DNA of 64,000 bases from Salipiger sp. H15 (lineage in GTDB: Bacteria > Pseudomonadota > Alphaproteobacteria > Rhodobacterales > Rhodobacteraceae). The translations under genes were made by a program, and so were the position numbers. The notes below the pieces were generated by a model that searched no databases, was not told where the DNA came from, and worked only from the letters and a program-made list of their open reading frames with translations. The DNA lies in contig NZ_CP123385.1 of NCBI RefSeq assembly GCF_040409955.1, positions 851,501 to 915,500 of the forward strand, read 5' to 3'. Shown here piece after piece: positions 40,373 to 56,746 of this stretch (its first letter is position 1; every line of letters begins with the position of its first letter).

Positions 40373-41068
40373 ATGCGCTACCTGATTGCTGAAACCACCT
40401 GGAAGATGATGAGCCTCGGCCATGCGCTGAGCGAGACCGGCACGCTGCTGACGCGGTGCGAGGCCGCCGAGGACATCGAGGAATTCCACCGGATCGGCGC
40501 GCATGACCTTCTGGTGATCGAGGCCGCGGTGCTGCGCAGCCAGACCACGCTGACGCGCCTGCGCGAGCTGAACCCCGACGTCCCCATCGCCGTCATCGCG
40601 CGGGAGGGCGACGGCGCGCAGATCGCCGCCTGGCTGATGGCCGGCGCCGACACCGTGCTCTCGGTTGAGACCCGCCCCGACGAGATCATCGCCCGGCTCG
40701 GCGCCGTGGCGCGGCGCGCGCATGGCGTCTCGCGCCCGGTCACCGACTGCGGCCCGCTCCGGTTCGACCTCGACCGGCGGCGGGTGCATTTCGGCGCGAC
40801 GACGCTTTCGCTCTCCCCCAAGCTTTACGAGATCCTCGAGTTCCTCGCCCTCCGCCCCGGCCGGCTCGCCACGCGCGAGACGCTTATGAGCCATGTCTAC
40901 GGCTTCGAAAACGAACCGGCGCCGCGGGTGTTCGACGTCTACATGTGCAACCTGCGCGCCCATCTCGCCCCGGTCGAGGCGGCGCTCTCCATCGACACGG
41001 TGCGCGGCGAGGGCTACCGGCTGCGGGTCTCGGAACGGCGCGGCGCGGCGCGCACCATGGCCGCCTGA
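40373..41068 (+). CDS. Response-regulator-like winged-helix protein with degenerate receiver (CtrA/OmpR type)
   Basis: 231 residues, AGGAGG upstream of ATG 40373. The N-terminal 120 residues follow the receiver fold (MRYLIAETTWKMMSLGHAL, then HDLLVIEAAVLRSQTTL), but the phosphorylated Asp is a Glu in LLVIEAA and the switch Lys is missing. Residues 130-225 form an OmpR/CtrA-like winged helix: LSLSPKLYEILEFLALRPGRL, VYGFENEPAPRVFDVYMCNLRAHL, and DTVRGEGYRL. So it binds DNA but is probably not controlled by phosphorylation. Its target and signal are unknown. Confidence 0.75.
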   Translation: MRYLIAETTWKMMSLGHALSETGTLLTRCEAAEDIEEFHRIGAHDLLVIEAAVLRSQTTLTRLRELNPDVPIAVIAREGDGAQIAAWLMAGADTVLSVETRPDEIIARLGAVARRAHGVSRPVTDCGPLRFDLDRRRVHFGATTLSLSPKLYEILEFLALRPGRLATRETLMSHVYGFENEPAPRVFDVYMCNLRAHLAPVEAALSIDTVRGEGYRLRVSERRGAARTMAA

Positions 41069-41105
41069 TCCGGTCTCGGCCTTGAGCCGCGCGCGGGCGG
41101 CGGCG

Positions 41106-41423
41106 TCAGTAGACCGCCGCCACCTCGTAGAGCACCGGCTCGAAACTGCGGCACAGGTCGTTGAAGCGACGGTTCCACGCCCGCATCTCCGCGCTGCGCA
41201 GCATGGCAAGGAAGTCCTCGCGCCGTTCCCATTGCGAGTAGTTGGCGATCCGGGTCTGGGCGTCGTTCACGTGCAGGCCCGCCCCGACAAACCCCGCCTG
41301 CTTCGAGATGAAGGCGTCATAGGCCTCCTCCAGCGCCTCGAGCAGGTCCTGGCAGGTGCCCGGGCTGGTCTCGAAGGTGGTGATGACCGTCTGGGCGAAG
41401 CTGGGATGGCTGATGGTGGGCAT
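41106..41423 (-). CDS. Antibiotic biosynthesis monooxygenase (ABM) family protein
   Basis: 105 residues, AGGAGG upstream of the ATG. The ABM ferredoxin-like fold is suggested by TVITTFETSPGTCQDLLEALEE, FISKQAGFVGAGLHVNDAQT and NYSQWERREDFLAMLRS. These small proteins act as monooxygenases or as heme-degrading or signalling proteins, often as dimers. No cofactor site is seen. The gene stands alone, convergent with the regulator and divergent from the DUF484 gene. Confidence 0.75.
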   Translation of the reverse strand: MPTISHPSFAQTVITTFETSPGTCQDLLEALEEAYDAFISKQAGFVGAGLHVNDAQTRIANYSQWERREDFLAMLRSAEMRAWNRRFNDLCRSFEPVLYEVAAVY

Positions 41424-41626
41424 GGGATCCTCCTCCTGTGCCCCATCCAGTCTGCCAGAAAACCCCGCGCCCCCAAAGCCTTCCCTTCATCCGGGGGCCG
41501 GACCGACACAAGCTGCGGAAACACGCCGCCCCCCCGAGAAAAGGGGGCGCATTCGTCCTTCGGACCTGATAGTCTGCGCCGCAAAACACCGATCACCGGA
41601 ACAGGCACGGACAGACCGGAACAGGC

Positions 41627-42331
41627 ATGAGCAGTCCCCGTATCGACGAGACGCTGCGCGAGCAGCTGCTCTCTCGCCCCGACATGATTCTCGATGACCG
41701 CGACCTGATGCAGGCGCTCATCGCGTCCAACGAACGCGCGATGGGCTCCAACATCGTGGACCTGCGCGGCATCGCGATGGAACGGCTCGAGTCGCGGCTC
41801 GACCGGCTCGAGGACACGCACCGCAGCGTCATCGCCGCGGCCTACGAGAACCTTGCCGGCACCAACCAGATCCACCGCGCGATCCTGCGGATGCTGGACC
41901 CGGTCGCCTTCGAGCCCTTCCTGCGCGACCTCAACGGCGAGGTTGCCGCGATCCTGCGCGTCGACATCATCCGGCTGGTGCTGGAAACCGGCCACCCGGA
42001 CGACACCCGCGCCGTCAGCAAGCTTGGCGACGTGCTCTCGCTGGCCGAGCCGGGCTTTGTCGCCAGCTACCTGACCGAGCGGGTCGATGCGCCGCTGCGG
42101 CAGGTCACCCTGCGCCAGCTTGGTGCCGGGGACGGCCGCATCTTCGGCCCGCGCGCCGACCTGATCCGCTCCGAGGCCTGCCTCAAGCTCGACTTCGGCC
42201 CGCGCCGCCTGCCCGGCCTGCTGGTCATGGGCTCCGAGGATCCGCAGATGTTCACGCCGCAGCAGGGCACCGACCTCCTCGCCTTCTTCGGCGGGGTGTT
42301 CGAGCGCACCATGCGGCGCTGGCTGTCGTGA
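41627..42331 (+). CDS. DUF484 family protein
   Basis: 234 residues. The start [41 protein letters not shown], and the GAF-like second half with [16 protein letters not shown] are characteristic of DUF484, a GAF-like family whose gene nearly always precedes xerC. Its molecular role is unknown. The stop overlaps the GTG start of xerC (GTGA), so the two are cotranscribed. Confidence 0.85.
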   Translation: MSSPRIDETLREQLLSRPDMILDDRDLMQALIASNERAMGSNIVDLRGIAMERLESRLDRLEDTHRSVIAAAYENLAGTNQIHRAILRMLDPVAFEPFLRDLNGEVAAILRVDIIRLVLETGHPDDTRAVSKLGDVLSLAEPGFVASYLTERVDAPLRQVTLRQLGAGDGRIFGPRADLIRSEACLKLDFGPRRLPGLLVMGSEDPQMFTPQQGTDLLAFFGGVFERTMRRWLS

Positions 42332-43254
42332 GCCTCGCGCTCACCCCCGCCGCGCGCGACGCGCTGCAAGGCTGGCTCGACCACGCGCGCGCGCTGAAGA
42401 ACGCCTCGGAAAACACCATCACCGCCTATCGCGGCGACGTGGCCGAGTTCATCGCCTTCCAGACGATGCACCACGCCGAGCCGCAGGGGCTGAAGCCGCT
42501 GGCCCGGGTGACCACGCCCGACATGCGCGCCTTCATGGCGCATCTGCACGCCGGTGGCGCTGCGCCGCGCTCGATGGCGCGCAAGCTCTCGGCGGTGAAG
42601 AGTTTCTACCGCTGGCTGTCCGAGCGCGAAGGCTTCGAGCCCACCGCCGTGCTCTCGGCCCGCGCGCCGAAGTTCCAGAAGAAGCTGCCCCGCCCGCTCA
42701 CCGAGGACGCCGCCCGCGCGATGATCGACACGGTCGAGCTGCAGGCGACCGAGGGCTGGATCGGCGCGCGCGACGCCGCCGTGGTCACGCTGCTCTACGG
42801 CTGCGGGCTGCGCATCTCCGAGGCGCTGGGGCTGACCGGCGCCGACTGGCCCTTCGCCTCGTCGCTGCGCATCCTCGGCAAGGGCGGCAAGGAGCGGATC
42901 GTGCCGGTGATCCCGGTCGCGCGCCGCGCGGTCGAGACCTACCTGACGCTCTGCCCCTTCGAGATCGAGCCGAAGGCCGCGCTCTTCAGAGGTGCCCGCG
43001 GCGGCAAGCTGAACCCGCGGCTCATCCAGGCGGTGACCGAGAAGGCCCGCATGCAGCTCGGCCTGCCCGCCAGCGCCACGCCCCACGCCATGCGCCACAG
43101 CTTCGCGACGCACCTGCTCTCGGCCGGGGGCGATCTGCGCGCCATCCAGGAGCTGCTGGGCCACGCCTCGCTTTCGACCACCCAGGCCTATACCTCGGTC
43201 GACAGCGTGCACCTGATGAAGGTCTACGAAGCCACGCACCCCAAGGCGGGCTGA
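42328..43254 (+). CDS. xerC: Tyrosine recombinase XerC
   Basis: 308 residues from GTG 42328. The SAM-like domain (residues 1-95) starts with [19 protein letters not shown]; the catalytic domain has the first Arg in [15 protein letters not shown], the HxxR box in [38 protein letters not shown] with His and the nucleophilic Tyr. XerC with XerD resolves chromosome dimers at dif. DUF484-xerC is the standard arrangement. It is distinct from the phage integrase in sequence and location. Confidence 0.92.
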   Translation: MSLALTPAARDALQGWLDHARALKNASENTITAYRGDVAEFIAFQTMHHAEPQGLKPLARVTTPDMRAFMAHLHAGGAAPRSMARKLSAVKSFYRWLSEREGFEPTAVLSARAPKFQKKLPRPLTEDAARAMIDTVELQATEGWIGARDAAVVTLLYGCGLRISEALGLTGADWPFASSLRILGKGGKERIVPVIPVARRAVETYLTLCPFEIEPKAALFRGARGGKLNPRLIQAVTEKARMQLGLPASATPHAMRHSFATHLLSAGGDLRAIQELLGHASLSTTQAYTSVDSVHLMKVYEATHPKAG

Positions 43255-43304
43255 GAGCCCAGCCCGCGCTTGCCCCGCCGCGCCCGAGGGCGCAGAACGG
43301 CGGC

Positions 43305-45136
<1,832 letters not shown>

Positions 45137-45197
45137 GTTTCAGGAACAACAGAACGGTTTCTTGACCGCCGGTGCCTGCTTCGGCAGGCACGAACTC

Positions 45198-45235
45198 GCC
45201 CCGCCGGCTCGTCTGCCCGGCGGGGCTTTTTCTTT
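45198..45235 (+). terminator. Intrinsic terminator after ccrM
   Basis: GCCCCGCCGG (45198..45207), a 9-base loop, CCGGCGGGGC (45217..45226), then TTTTTCTTT. A 10-bp GC-rich stem with a U tract 62 bases after the ccrM stop. It faces the convergent cytochrome b561 gene. Confidence 0.9.
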
Positions 45236-45255
45236 GGTTCTCGCGGGGTCCGGCC

Positions 45256-45798
45256 TCAGCGCCGTCCGGCCATCTTCCGAAGCGTGCCGTCGCGCCAGAG
45301 GCTCTCGTGCACGCCGACCATGGCGACATGCCCGGCGATCAGCAGCGCCAGCACCCAGCCGAGCTCGCCGTGCAGCAGGTTCGCAAGCCCCGTGGCCCAG
45401 GCGATCTCGACCTCGCGCGGGGCAAAGATCTCGATGCCGAAGGGCGCGAAGCCGCGCGTGCCGCCCCAGGCGCGCAGCAGGGCGAGGCTGGGGATGGCGA
45501 TCATCAGCGCGTAGAGCAGCGCATGGCCCGCCTTCACCGCCTTGGCGACCAACCCTTGCCCGTGATCCGGGCGCTGCCTGCGGCTCGCCAGCGCCCAGAG
45601 CGCGCGCACGACCACCAGCAGGAAGATCACGAAGCCCACCGGCTGGTGCGTGCCGACGAAGAAGCCGACGAATTCGTTGCGCCCGAAGACCAGCTTCAGC
45701 CCCATGCCGAGGAACTGCCACAGGATCAGCACGGCCATCGACCAGTGCAGCAGGCGCGAGATGGCGCCGTAGCGCGCGGGGCTGTCTAGAAGTTGCAT
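45256..45798 (-). CDS. Cytochrome b561
   Basis: 180 residues with four predicted membrane helices (about 15-35, 50-70, 90-110, 145-170). The heme ligands are likely in SRLLHWSMAVLILWQF, THQPVGFVIFLL, KAGHALLYALMI and AGHVAMVGVHESLW. Prokaryotic b561 proteins pass electrons from quinol at the inner membrane. It starts 20 bases after the stop of the ABC ATPase gene in the same direction, so it appears to belong to the siderophore-uptake operon and might reduce ferric siderophore or its iron. Confidence 0.85.
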   Translation of the reverse strand: MQLLDSPARYGAISRLLHWSMAVLILWQFLGMGLKLVFGRNEFVGFFVGTHQPVGFVIFLLVVVRALWALASRRQRPDHGQGLVAKAVKAGHALLYALMIAIPSLALLRAWGGTRGFAPFGIEIFAPREVEIAWATGLANLLHGELGWVLALLIAGHVAMVGVHESLWRDGTLRKMAGRR

Positions 45799-45818
45799 CG
45801 TTCAATCTCTCCTGAAAA

Positions 45819-46604
45819 TCAGGGCTGCGAGAGCCCGTCGACCATGACCATCACGCGCCCTTCCGAGCAGCGCTCGACACGTGCGTCGATGCCGTAGACC
45901 TGCGACAGGCTCTGCGGCGTCAGCACCTCTCCCGGCGCGCCCGAGGCGCGCAGCGCGCCGCCTTCCAGCAGCACCACCCGGTCGGCCCATTGCGCCGCCA
46001 GCGCCAGATCGTGCAGCACCGCGATCACGATGCGCCCCTCGCGCGCGAGCTTGCGCGCCTCCGACAGCAGCTGGAACTGCCGCGCCAGATCGAGCGCCGA
46101 GGTCGGCTCGTCGAGCAGCAGCAGCTTCGGATCGCGGATCATCGCCTGCGCCAGCCCCACCGCCTGCCGCTGCCCGCCCGAAAGCGCCGCCATCGGTCGC
46201 AGCGCCAGATCCGCCAGCCCGAAGCGCTCGAGCACGCCGAGCGCATGACGCCCCGCCGCCGGGCCGCGCAACGCCCGTCCGGCCAGACCGCCACCCGCGT
46301 TCATCGCCACCATCAGGCTGTCGAGCACGGTGAGCGCCGAGCGGCTCTCGAGGCTCTGCGGCATGAAGCCCACGAGCCGCGCCTGCTCGGCGCGCGGCAG
46401 GGCGTGCAGCGCCTGCCCCTCGAGCAAGATCTCTCCGGTCGCGGGCAGAAGCCCCGCGATGGCGCGCAGCAGCGTGGACTTGCCCGCCGCGTTGGGCCCG
46501 GCGATCACCGCGAATTCGCCCATTGCGAAGGGTGGCAGGCTCAGCCCGTCGATCACCTCGCGCGCACCGCGCACAACGGTCAGATTCCGAATGACGAGGC
46601 TCAT
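45819..46604 (-). CDS. Iron-siderophore ABC transporter, ATP-binding protein
   Basis: 261 residues. Walker A is AGPNAAGKSTLL, the signature LSGGQRQAVGLAQ, Walker B LLLLDEPTSALD, and the H-loop VLHDLALAAQ. It matches the FecE/BtuD-type subunits of iron, heme and cobalamin importers. The start ATG 46604 overlaps the permease stop (ATGA). The C-terminal TPQSLSQVYGIDARVE is common in the FepC group. With the permease and periplasmic protein it forms a three-gene importer. Confidence 0.88.
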   Translation of the reverse strand: MSLVIRNLTVVRGAREVIDGLSLPPFAMGEFAVIAGPNAAGKSTLLRAIAGLLPATGEILLEGQALHALPRAEQARLVGFMPQSLESRSALTVLDSLMVAMNAGGGLAGRALRGPAAGRHALGVLERFGLADLALRPMAALSGGQRQAVGLAQAMIRDPKLLLLDEPTSALDLARQFQLLSEARKLAREGRIVIAVLHDLALAAQWADRVVLLEGGALRASGAPGEVLTPQSLSQVYGIDARVERCSEGRVMVMVDGLSQP

Positions 46605-47644
46605 CGCGCCTCCCTCCGCAGCACGAGGGCAAAGAACACCGGCAGGCCCACGAGCGAGGTCACGATGCCCACCGGCAGCAGGATGCCCGGCACCAGCAGC
46701 TTCGAGGCGACCGAGGCCAGCGACATCAGCAGCGCCCCGGTGAAAAGGCTCGCGGGCAACAGGAAGCGGTGATCCTCGCCCACCGCCATGCGCGCGATAT
46801 GCGGGCCCGCAAGGCCGACGAAGCCGATGACGCCGACCATCGAGACCGAGGCCGCGGCCAGCAGGCTCACCCGCACCAGCGTCCAGCGCCTGAGGTGCGC
46901 GACGTCGAGCCCGAAGCCCCGCGCCTGGTCCGCCCCGAGCCGCAGCGCGGTCAGCCGCCAAGACGCGGCCAGCGAGAACGGCAGGCAGGCGGCCAGCACC
47001 AGCGCCAGCACCGCGATGCCTTCCCAGCGCGCGTTGACGAGGCTGCCCATGGTCCAGAACACCAGCTGCTGCAGCGCGTCGGGCGAGGCGACGAACTGCA
47101 CCAGCGCCAGCAGCGCCGCCGCGGTGAAGTTGACCGCGATGCCGAGCAGGATGACCACTTCGGAGCCGCCGCCGCGCAGCGCCGACGCGAGTTGCAGCAG
47201 CCCCAGCGCCAGCAGCGCGAAGAGGAAGGCGTTGGCCGAGACCGACCAGAGCGCCGGGATGCCCGGGATCGCAAGGCCGAGCACGATCGCCACGCCCGCG
47301 CCGAGCGCCGCCGAGGCTGAGATCCCCAGCGTGAAGGGCTCGGCCAGCGGGTTGTCGAGCACGGTCTGCATCTCGGCCCCCGAAAGCGACAGCGACGCCC
47401 CGACCAGCAGCGCCATGACCGCCACCGGCAGGCGCACTTGCCAGACGATCACCTCCGCCGCCTTCGGCACCTCTCCCACACCGGTCAGCGCGCCCAGCAC
47501 CTGTTCGAGCGGCAGGCCGGACGGCCCCGACACGAGGTCGAGCAGCACCGAGGCCAGCGCCCCCAGCCCCAGCAGCGCCACCAGCAGCACCCGGCGCTGG
47601 CTGCGCCGGGACTGCTCGGCGAGGATCGCCTCGACCGCGGTCAT
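46601..47644 (-). CDS. Iron-siderophore ABC transporter, permease (FecCD family)
   Basis: 347 residues from ATG 47644, with about ten membrane helices. FecCD pattern: RLPVAVMALLVGASLSLSGA and AEMQTVLDNPLAEPFTLGIS, and further on VGVIGFVGLAGPHIARM, which is the interaction region with the ATPase (GLAGPHIARM). One permease gene is seen, so it probably works as a homodimer. The start overlaps the stop of the periplasmic protein gene. Confidence 0.88.
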   Translation of the reverse strand: MTAVEAILAEQSRRSQRRVLLVALLGLGALASVLLDLVSGPSGLPLEQVLGALTGVGEVPKAAEVIVWQVRLPVAVMALLVGASLSLSGAEMQTVLDNPLAEPFTLGISASAALGAGVAIVLGLAIPGIPALWSVSANAFLFALLALGLLQLASALRGGGSEVVILLGIAVNFTAAALLALVQFVASPDALQQLVFWTMGSLVNARWEGIAVLALVLAACLPFSLAASWRLTALRLGADQARGFGLDVAHLRRWTLVRVSLLAAASVSMVGVIGFVGLAGPHIARMAVGEDHRFLLPASLFTGALLMSLASVASKLLVPGILLPVGIVTSLVGLPVFFALVLRREAR

Positions 47645-48765
47645 TCGGCGGGGGTCCAGTAGCTGCCGGTCAGCGCGACCGGCGAGAAGCGCGCCTCGAA
47701 CTCGGCCAGCGTGGCCATCGGGTCGAGATCCGGGAAGAGATCCGGGTGGAAGCGCTTTGCCAGCGCCTCGATCAGCGCGATATGCGCCGGGAAGTCGTTG
47801 AAAAGGTGCCAGATGCCGATCGCCCTGCCCTCCCGCACCGCGCGCAGGTCGGCGAAACCGGGCGTCGCGATCAGTGCCGCGAAGCTCTCCGCCGCGTTGC
47901 CTGCGTCGATCCCCGCGCCCAGCACCAGCCCGCCGCGCGCCGCCATGTGCGCACCGCCGGTGGCGAGGTAGACGTCCGGGTCGGCGGCCAGCAGGTTCTC
48001 GAGCCCGACGTTGCCCATCACCCCCGGAACGCTGTCGCGGCCGATGTTGTAGCCGCCTGCCGCCGCGACGAACTCGTCGAAGACACCCGGCCCGACCGTA
48101 GCGCAGCATCCGTTCGGCGCGGCGTGGACATGGATGAAGACCCGCGGCGGCGCGGGCTGGGTCGCCTTCAGCGTGGCGCGGACGGCATTCAGGTGGCTCT
48201 CGTAGAAATCCGCGAACTCCTCGGCGCGGTCCTCGGCCCCGGTCAGCGCCCCGATGAGCCGAAGGCTCGGCAGCGTGTTCTCGAGCGGCGCGGTGAAGAA
48301 GTCGACGAAGGCCACCGGGATCCCTGCCGCCTGAAGCTGGCGCAGCGGCATCTCCATCTGCGGATCGCGCGCGTCCATCAGGCTCAGCAGCACGAGGTCG
48401 GGCATCAGCGCGATGGTGCTCTCGACCGACAGCAGCCGGTTGCCCGCGCCCACCGGCGCCACGTCGGCCAGCGCCGGGAATTTCGCGAGATAGGCGTCGT
48501 AGGTCGCGGGGTCGAGCCCCTTGTCCTGCCGCCAGCCCGCCAGCAGCGCCACCGGGTCGTCGTGCAGCATCCCCAGCACCGCGAGATGCCGCCCCTCGCC
48601 CAGCACGATGCGCCGCGCCGGCTGCTCCAGCACCACCTCGCGCCCGGCAAGGTCCGTCACCCGGATCTCGGCCTGCGCCGGTACGCCGGAAAGCCCGAGC
48701 AGCGTCAGCACGGCCAGAAGCCAGACAGTCGAGGGGAAACGCGGATGCCTGAGACGCAGCGTCAT
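47641..48765 (-). CDS. Iron-siderophore ABC transporter, periplasmic binding protein
   Basis: 374 residues from ATG 48765. A Sec signal peptide is evident (PSTVWLLAVLTLLGLSGVPAQA, cleavage near residue 32). The mature part has EIRVTDLAGREVVLEQPARR, typical of FecB/BtuF-type binders, and a long helical linker with DRAEEFADFYESHLNAVR. It is the first gene of the importer operon and faces the esterase gene across a short divergent region that contains a TGA-N9-TCA site. It likely binds the ferric form of the siderophore made by the genes to the right. Confidence 0.85.
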   Translation of the reverse strand: MTLRLRHPRFPSTVWLLAVLTLLGLSGVPAQAEIRVTDLAGREVVLEQPARRIVLGEGRHLAVLGMLHDDPVALLAGWRQDKGLDPATYDAYLAKFPALADVAPVGAGNRLLSVESTIALMPDLVLLSLMDARDPQMEMPLRQLQAAGIPVAFVDFFTAPLENTLPSLRLIGALTGAEDRAEEFADFYESHLNAVRATLKATQPAPPRVFIHVHAAPNGCCATVGPGVFDEFVAAAGGYNIGRDSVPGVMGNVGLENLLAADPDVYLATGGAHMAARGGLVLGAGIDAGNAAESFAALIATPGFADLRAVREGRAIGIWHLFNDFPAHIALIEALAKRFHPDLFPDLDPMATLAEFEARFSPVALTGSYWTPAE

Positions 48766-48821
48766 GGGAGTCCTTTCATCGGCACGATCGGCCATTGCAG
48801 CCGGCGCCAAGGGAAATTACT

Positions 48822-48836
48822 TGAGTGGTATTGTCA
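48822..48836. promoter_or_regulatory. Possible RirA iron-responsive box (TGA-N9-TCA)
   Basis: TGAGTGGTATTGTCA matches the TGA-N9-TCA pattern described for RirA operators of alphaproteobacteria. It lies in the 96-base divergent gap between the importer operon and the esterase gene and overlaps a TTGACA on the minus strand (48837..48832), a good -35 for the importer. One short match is weak evidence by itself. Confidence 0.4.
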
Positions 48837-49664
48837 ACTAATAAGCCCGAGAGCGGATGTCATGCGCGACCCTGCCCCGCAGCCCCCGTTGCCGCCGCAT
48901 CGCGGACGGGATGCCACGCTGGAAATCCTAGCAACACCCGTCGCTTCGCATGTGCTGAGCAGCCGCGTCCTGCCGCGCGGGATTTGCGGGCCCGAGCGGG
49001 CGGAGGTGCCCGCAACCCGGCTCTTCCTCGCCGTGCCGAAGGCCGCCGCGCCCGGCGCAGGCTGGCCGATCCTCTACATGCTCGACGGCAACGCCGCCTT
49101 CGACTTCCTGACGCCCGCGCTGCTCGAGATGGTGCCGGGGCTAATCGTCGCCGGGATCGGCTATGACACCGACAAGCAGTTCGCCCGCGCGCACCGGATC
49201 TTCGACTACTCGCCCCCCGTCACCCCGGGCGCCGCGCCGCGTCCCGACCCGCATCACCCCGAGCGCATGGCGGGCGGGGCCGAGCCCTATCTCGCCCGCC
49301 TCACCACCATCATCCGCGCCGAGGTCGAGCGCGGCCTGCCGGTCGATGCCGCGCGGCGCACGCTCTGGGGGCACAGTTTCGGCGGGCTCTTCACGCTCTT
49401 CACCGCGCTGACCCGGCCCGAGAGCTTCGCCCGCTACGCCGCGATCAGCCCCTCGGTCTGGTGGGACGAACCGCTGGTCGCCCGGCTTGTCGCCACGCGC
49501 AGCGTCGCCGCAGGCCGCGCGCGCCCGCTCCATTTCGGCGTCGGCGACAGCGAGAAGCGCACCGGCAGCGCCGGTCCGCAGCCGGACGGACCGCCGCCGC
49601 AGACGATGCGGATGATCGAGCAGCTTCAGGCCGTGCCCGCCGGGCTCGAGATCTCGGCGCAGGT

Positions 49665-53603
<3,939 letters not shown>

Positions 53604-53604
53604 G

Positions 53605-53837
53605 TCAGGCGCCCGCGGACTGGGACGCGACCACGCCCCACCAGCCGGCAAAGGTCTGGTGCTCCCAGATCTCCGACAGGTCCGCCTCCTCGGCGTCGTC
53701 CTGCCAGGCCATGACCAGCGACATCAGCCGCATCGAGTCGAGCCCGAGGTCGAAGAGGTTGGCCTCGGCGGTGACTTCTTCGGGCGCGATCTCCAGCGCC
53801 TCGGCGATGTCGGCGCGCATCTTCTCCTGCGTGAGGC

Positions 53838-53841
<4 letters not shown>
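53605..53841 (-). CDS. Free-standing aryl carrier protein
   Basis: 78 residues. The phosphopantetheine site is [13 protein letters not shown] (Ser in LDSM). The C-terminal [12 protein letters not shown] fits the aryl carrier group, which in enterobactin synthesis is fused to isochorismatase (EntB). Here no isochorismatase domain is present. It lies between the ligase (ATGA overlap) and the NRPS (one-base gap), so the ligase most likely loads it with an aryl acid for transfer to the NRPS. Confidence 0.85.
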
Positions 53842-55466
<1,625 letters not shown>

Positions 55467-55595
55467 GGTCACGTGCCTCCGACGGTTGCCTGACGCGCGC
55501 CGCGAGAGGTGGCGCTGCCGTTGCGCTACCAATCACTACAAAATCAGTCAACTTACAAGACCGTGTATTTCTGTCGGGATTCCCGGTGCCCCGCC

Positions 55596-56012
55596 TCAAC
55601 GGCGGCTGAGGAACACCCCCAGCAGGATCAGCGCCACGCCCGCCAGCTGCATCGGCAGGCTCGCGTCGGCCCCGCGCAGCAGGTCGAGCGCCACGCTTGA
55701 CAGCATCTGCCCGGCCACCAGCAGCCCGCCGGTCAGCGCCGCGCCGAGCCGGGGGATGAGCCAGCTGCCGCTCGCGACAAAGACCACGCCGATCGCGCCG
55801 CCGACCCAGGCGAACCACGGCGCCGTCGCCGCCTCGGCGGGCCAGAGGCTTCCGGCGATCAGCGCGCAGGGCACGAGCACGGCGAAGCCGACGAAATGGT
55901 TCCAGAACGAGGACTGCATCGGCGTCGTTGACAGGGCGAGCCGGCCGTTCAGCTGCCGCGACAGGGTGACCAGCATGCCCGAGAGCAGGCCGAGAAGGAT
56001 GAGCCCGATCAT
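55596..56012 (-). CDS. YdcZ-type (DMT superfamily) small membrane protein
   Basis: 138 residues with four or five membrane helices; the start MIGLILLGLLSGMLVTLSRQ and GGLLVAGQMLSSVALDLLRG are typical of the YdcZ/DUF606 transporter family, in which pairs of half-size proteins form one transporter. A sister gene lies directly upstream, its stop overlapping this ATG. The pair lies between the siderophore synthesis operon and the TonB operon. It could be the siderophore exporter, but this is inference from location. Confidence 0.75.
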   Translation of the reverse strand: MIGLILLGLLSGMLVTLSRQLNGRLALSTTPMQSSFWNHFVGFAVLVPCALIAGSLWPAEAATAPWFAWVGGAIGVVFVASGSWLIPRLGAALTGGLLVAGQMLSSVALDLLRGADASLPMQLAGVALILLGVFLSRR

Positions 56013-56512
56013 TGCCCGGCTCCCCGCGCGAAGATGATGAGCAGCGTTCCCGCGATGATCGCCGCCAGCGCCATGAGGTCGTTCCGGCGCGGCAGCCGCC
56101 GCTCCATCCCCAGCGCGCCGAAGCAGTCGAAGAGCAGCGCCAGCACCACCTGCCCCGCGAGGCCGAGCGCCATGGTCCCGGTCAGCGCCAGCGAAGAATT
56201 CACCACCACCGTCGAGACGACCACGGTGAGCGCGCCGGAGATGCCGCCGAGATAGGCCCAGAGCGGCGCCCGCATCCTTTCGCCGGGACGCGCCGCCGGT
56301 GTCCGGAGCCGCAGCGCCAGCAATAGCACGACGGCCACCACCGAGCCCACGCCATGCGCGGTCAGCGAGGCGAAGATCGGCGTCGTGTGCGCCGCCATCA
56401 TGCCGTTGCTCAGCAGCATCAGCGTCAGCAGCGCGCCAGCGCAGAGCGCCGCGCAGATCTCGAGCGGGTGCGGCGGGCGTACCCCGGGAGAGGAGGACGT
56501 TCGGGCGGCCAT
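56009..56512 (-). CDS. YdcZ-type (DMT superfamily) small membrane protein
   Basis: 167 residues from ATG 56512 (MAARTSSSPGVRPPHPLEI); the frame remains open further upstream. It has five membrane helices (GALLTLMLLSNGMMAAHT, VGSVVAVVLLLALRL, GISGALTVVVSTVVVNSS and others) of the YdcZ/DUF606 family. It pairs with the following gene by a 4-base overlap. AGGACG lies upstream of the ATG on the minus strand, weakly ribosome-site-like. Substrate unknown. Confidence 0.7.
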   Translation of the reverse strand: MAARTSSSPGVRPPHPLEICAALCAGALLTLMLLSNGMMAAHTTPIFASLTAHGVGSVVAVVLLLALRLRTPAARPGERMRAPLWAYLGGISGALTVVVSTVVVNSSLALTGTMALGLAGQVVLALLFDCFGALGMERRLPRRNDLMALAAIIAGTLLIIFARGAGQ

Positions 56513-56746
56513 GGCGTATCCTGCAGGCTGGGGTCTTCGCGACCCTGCATAGCCATCCGGGGGACCATGCGTAAGCTCCCCGGGCCAGAAATTCCGCGCC
56601 TCATACCGTATTGATTTTGTCAGGTATTGAGCATCGCTTGCGTTCGTGACACATAGGGAAAGAATGGAGTCACATCTCCCGTTGCATGCCCGCCGCCGGA
56701 CGACCGGCGGGCCAGCCACCTTAGCCCAAGTCAGGAGACCCAAGTT

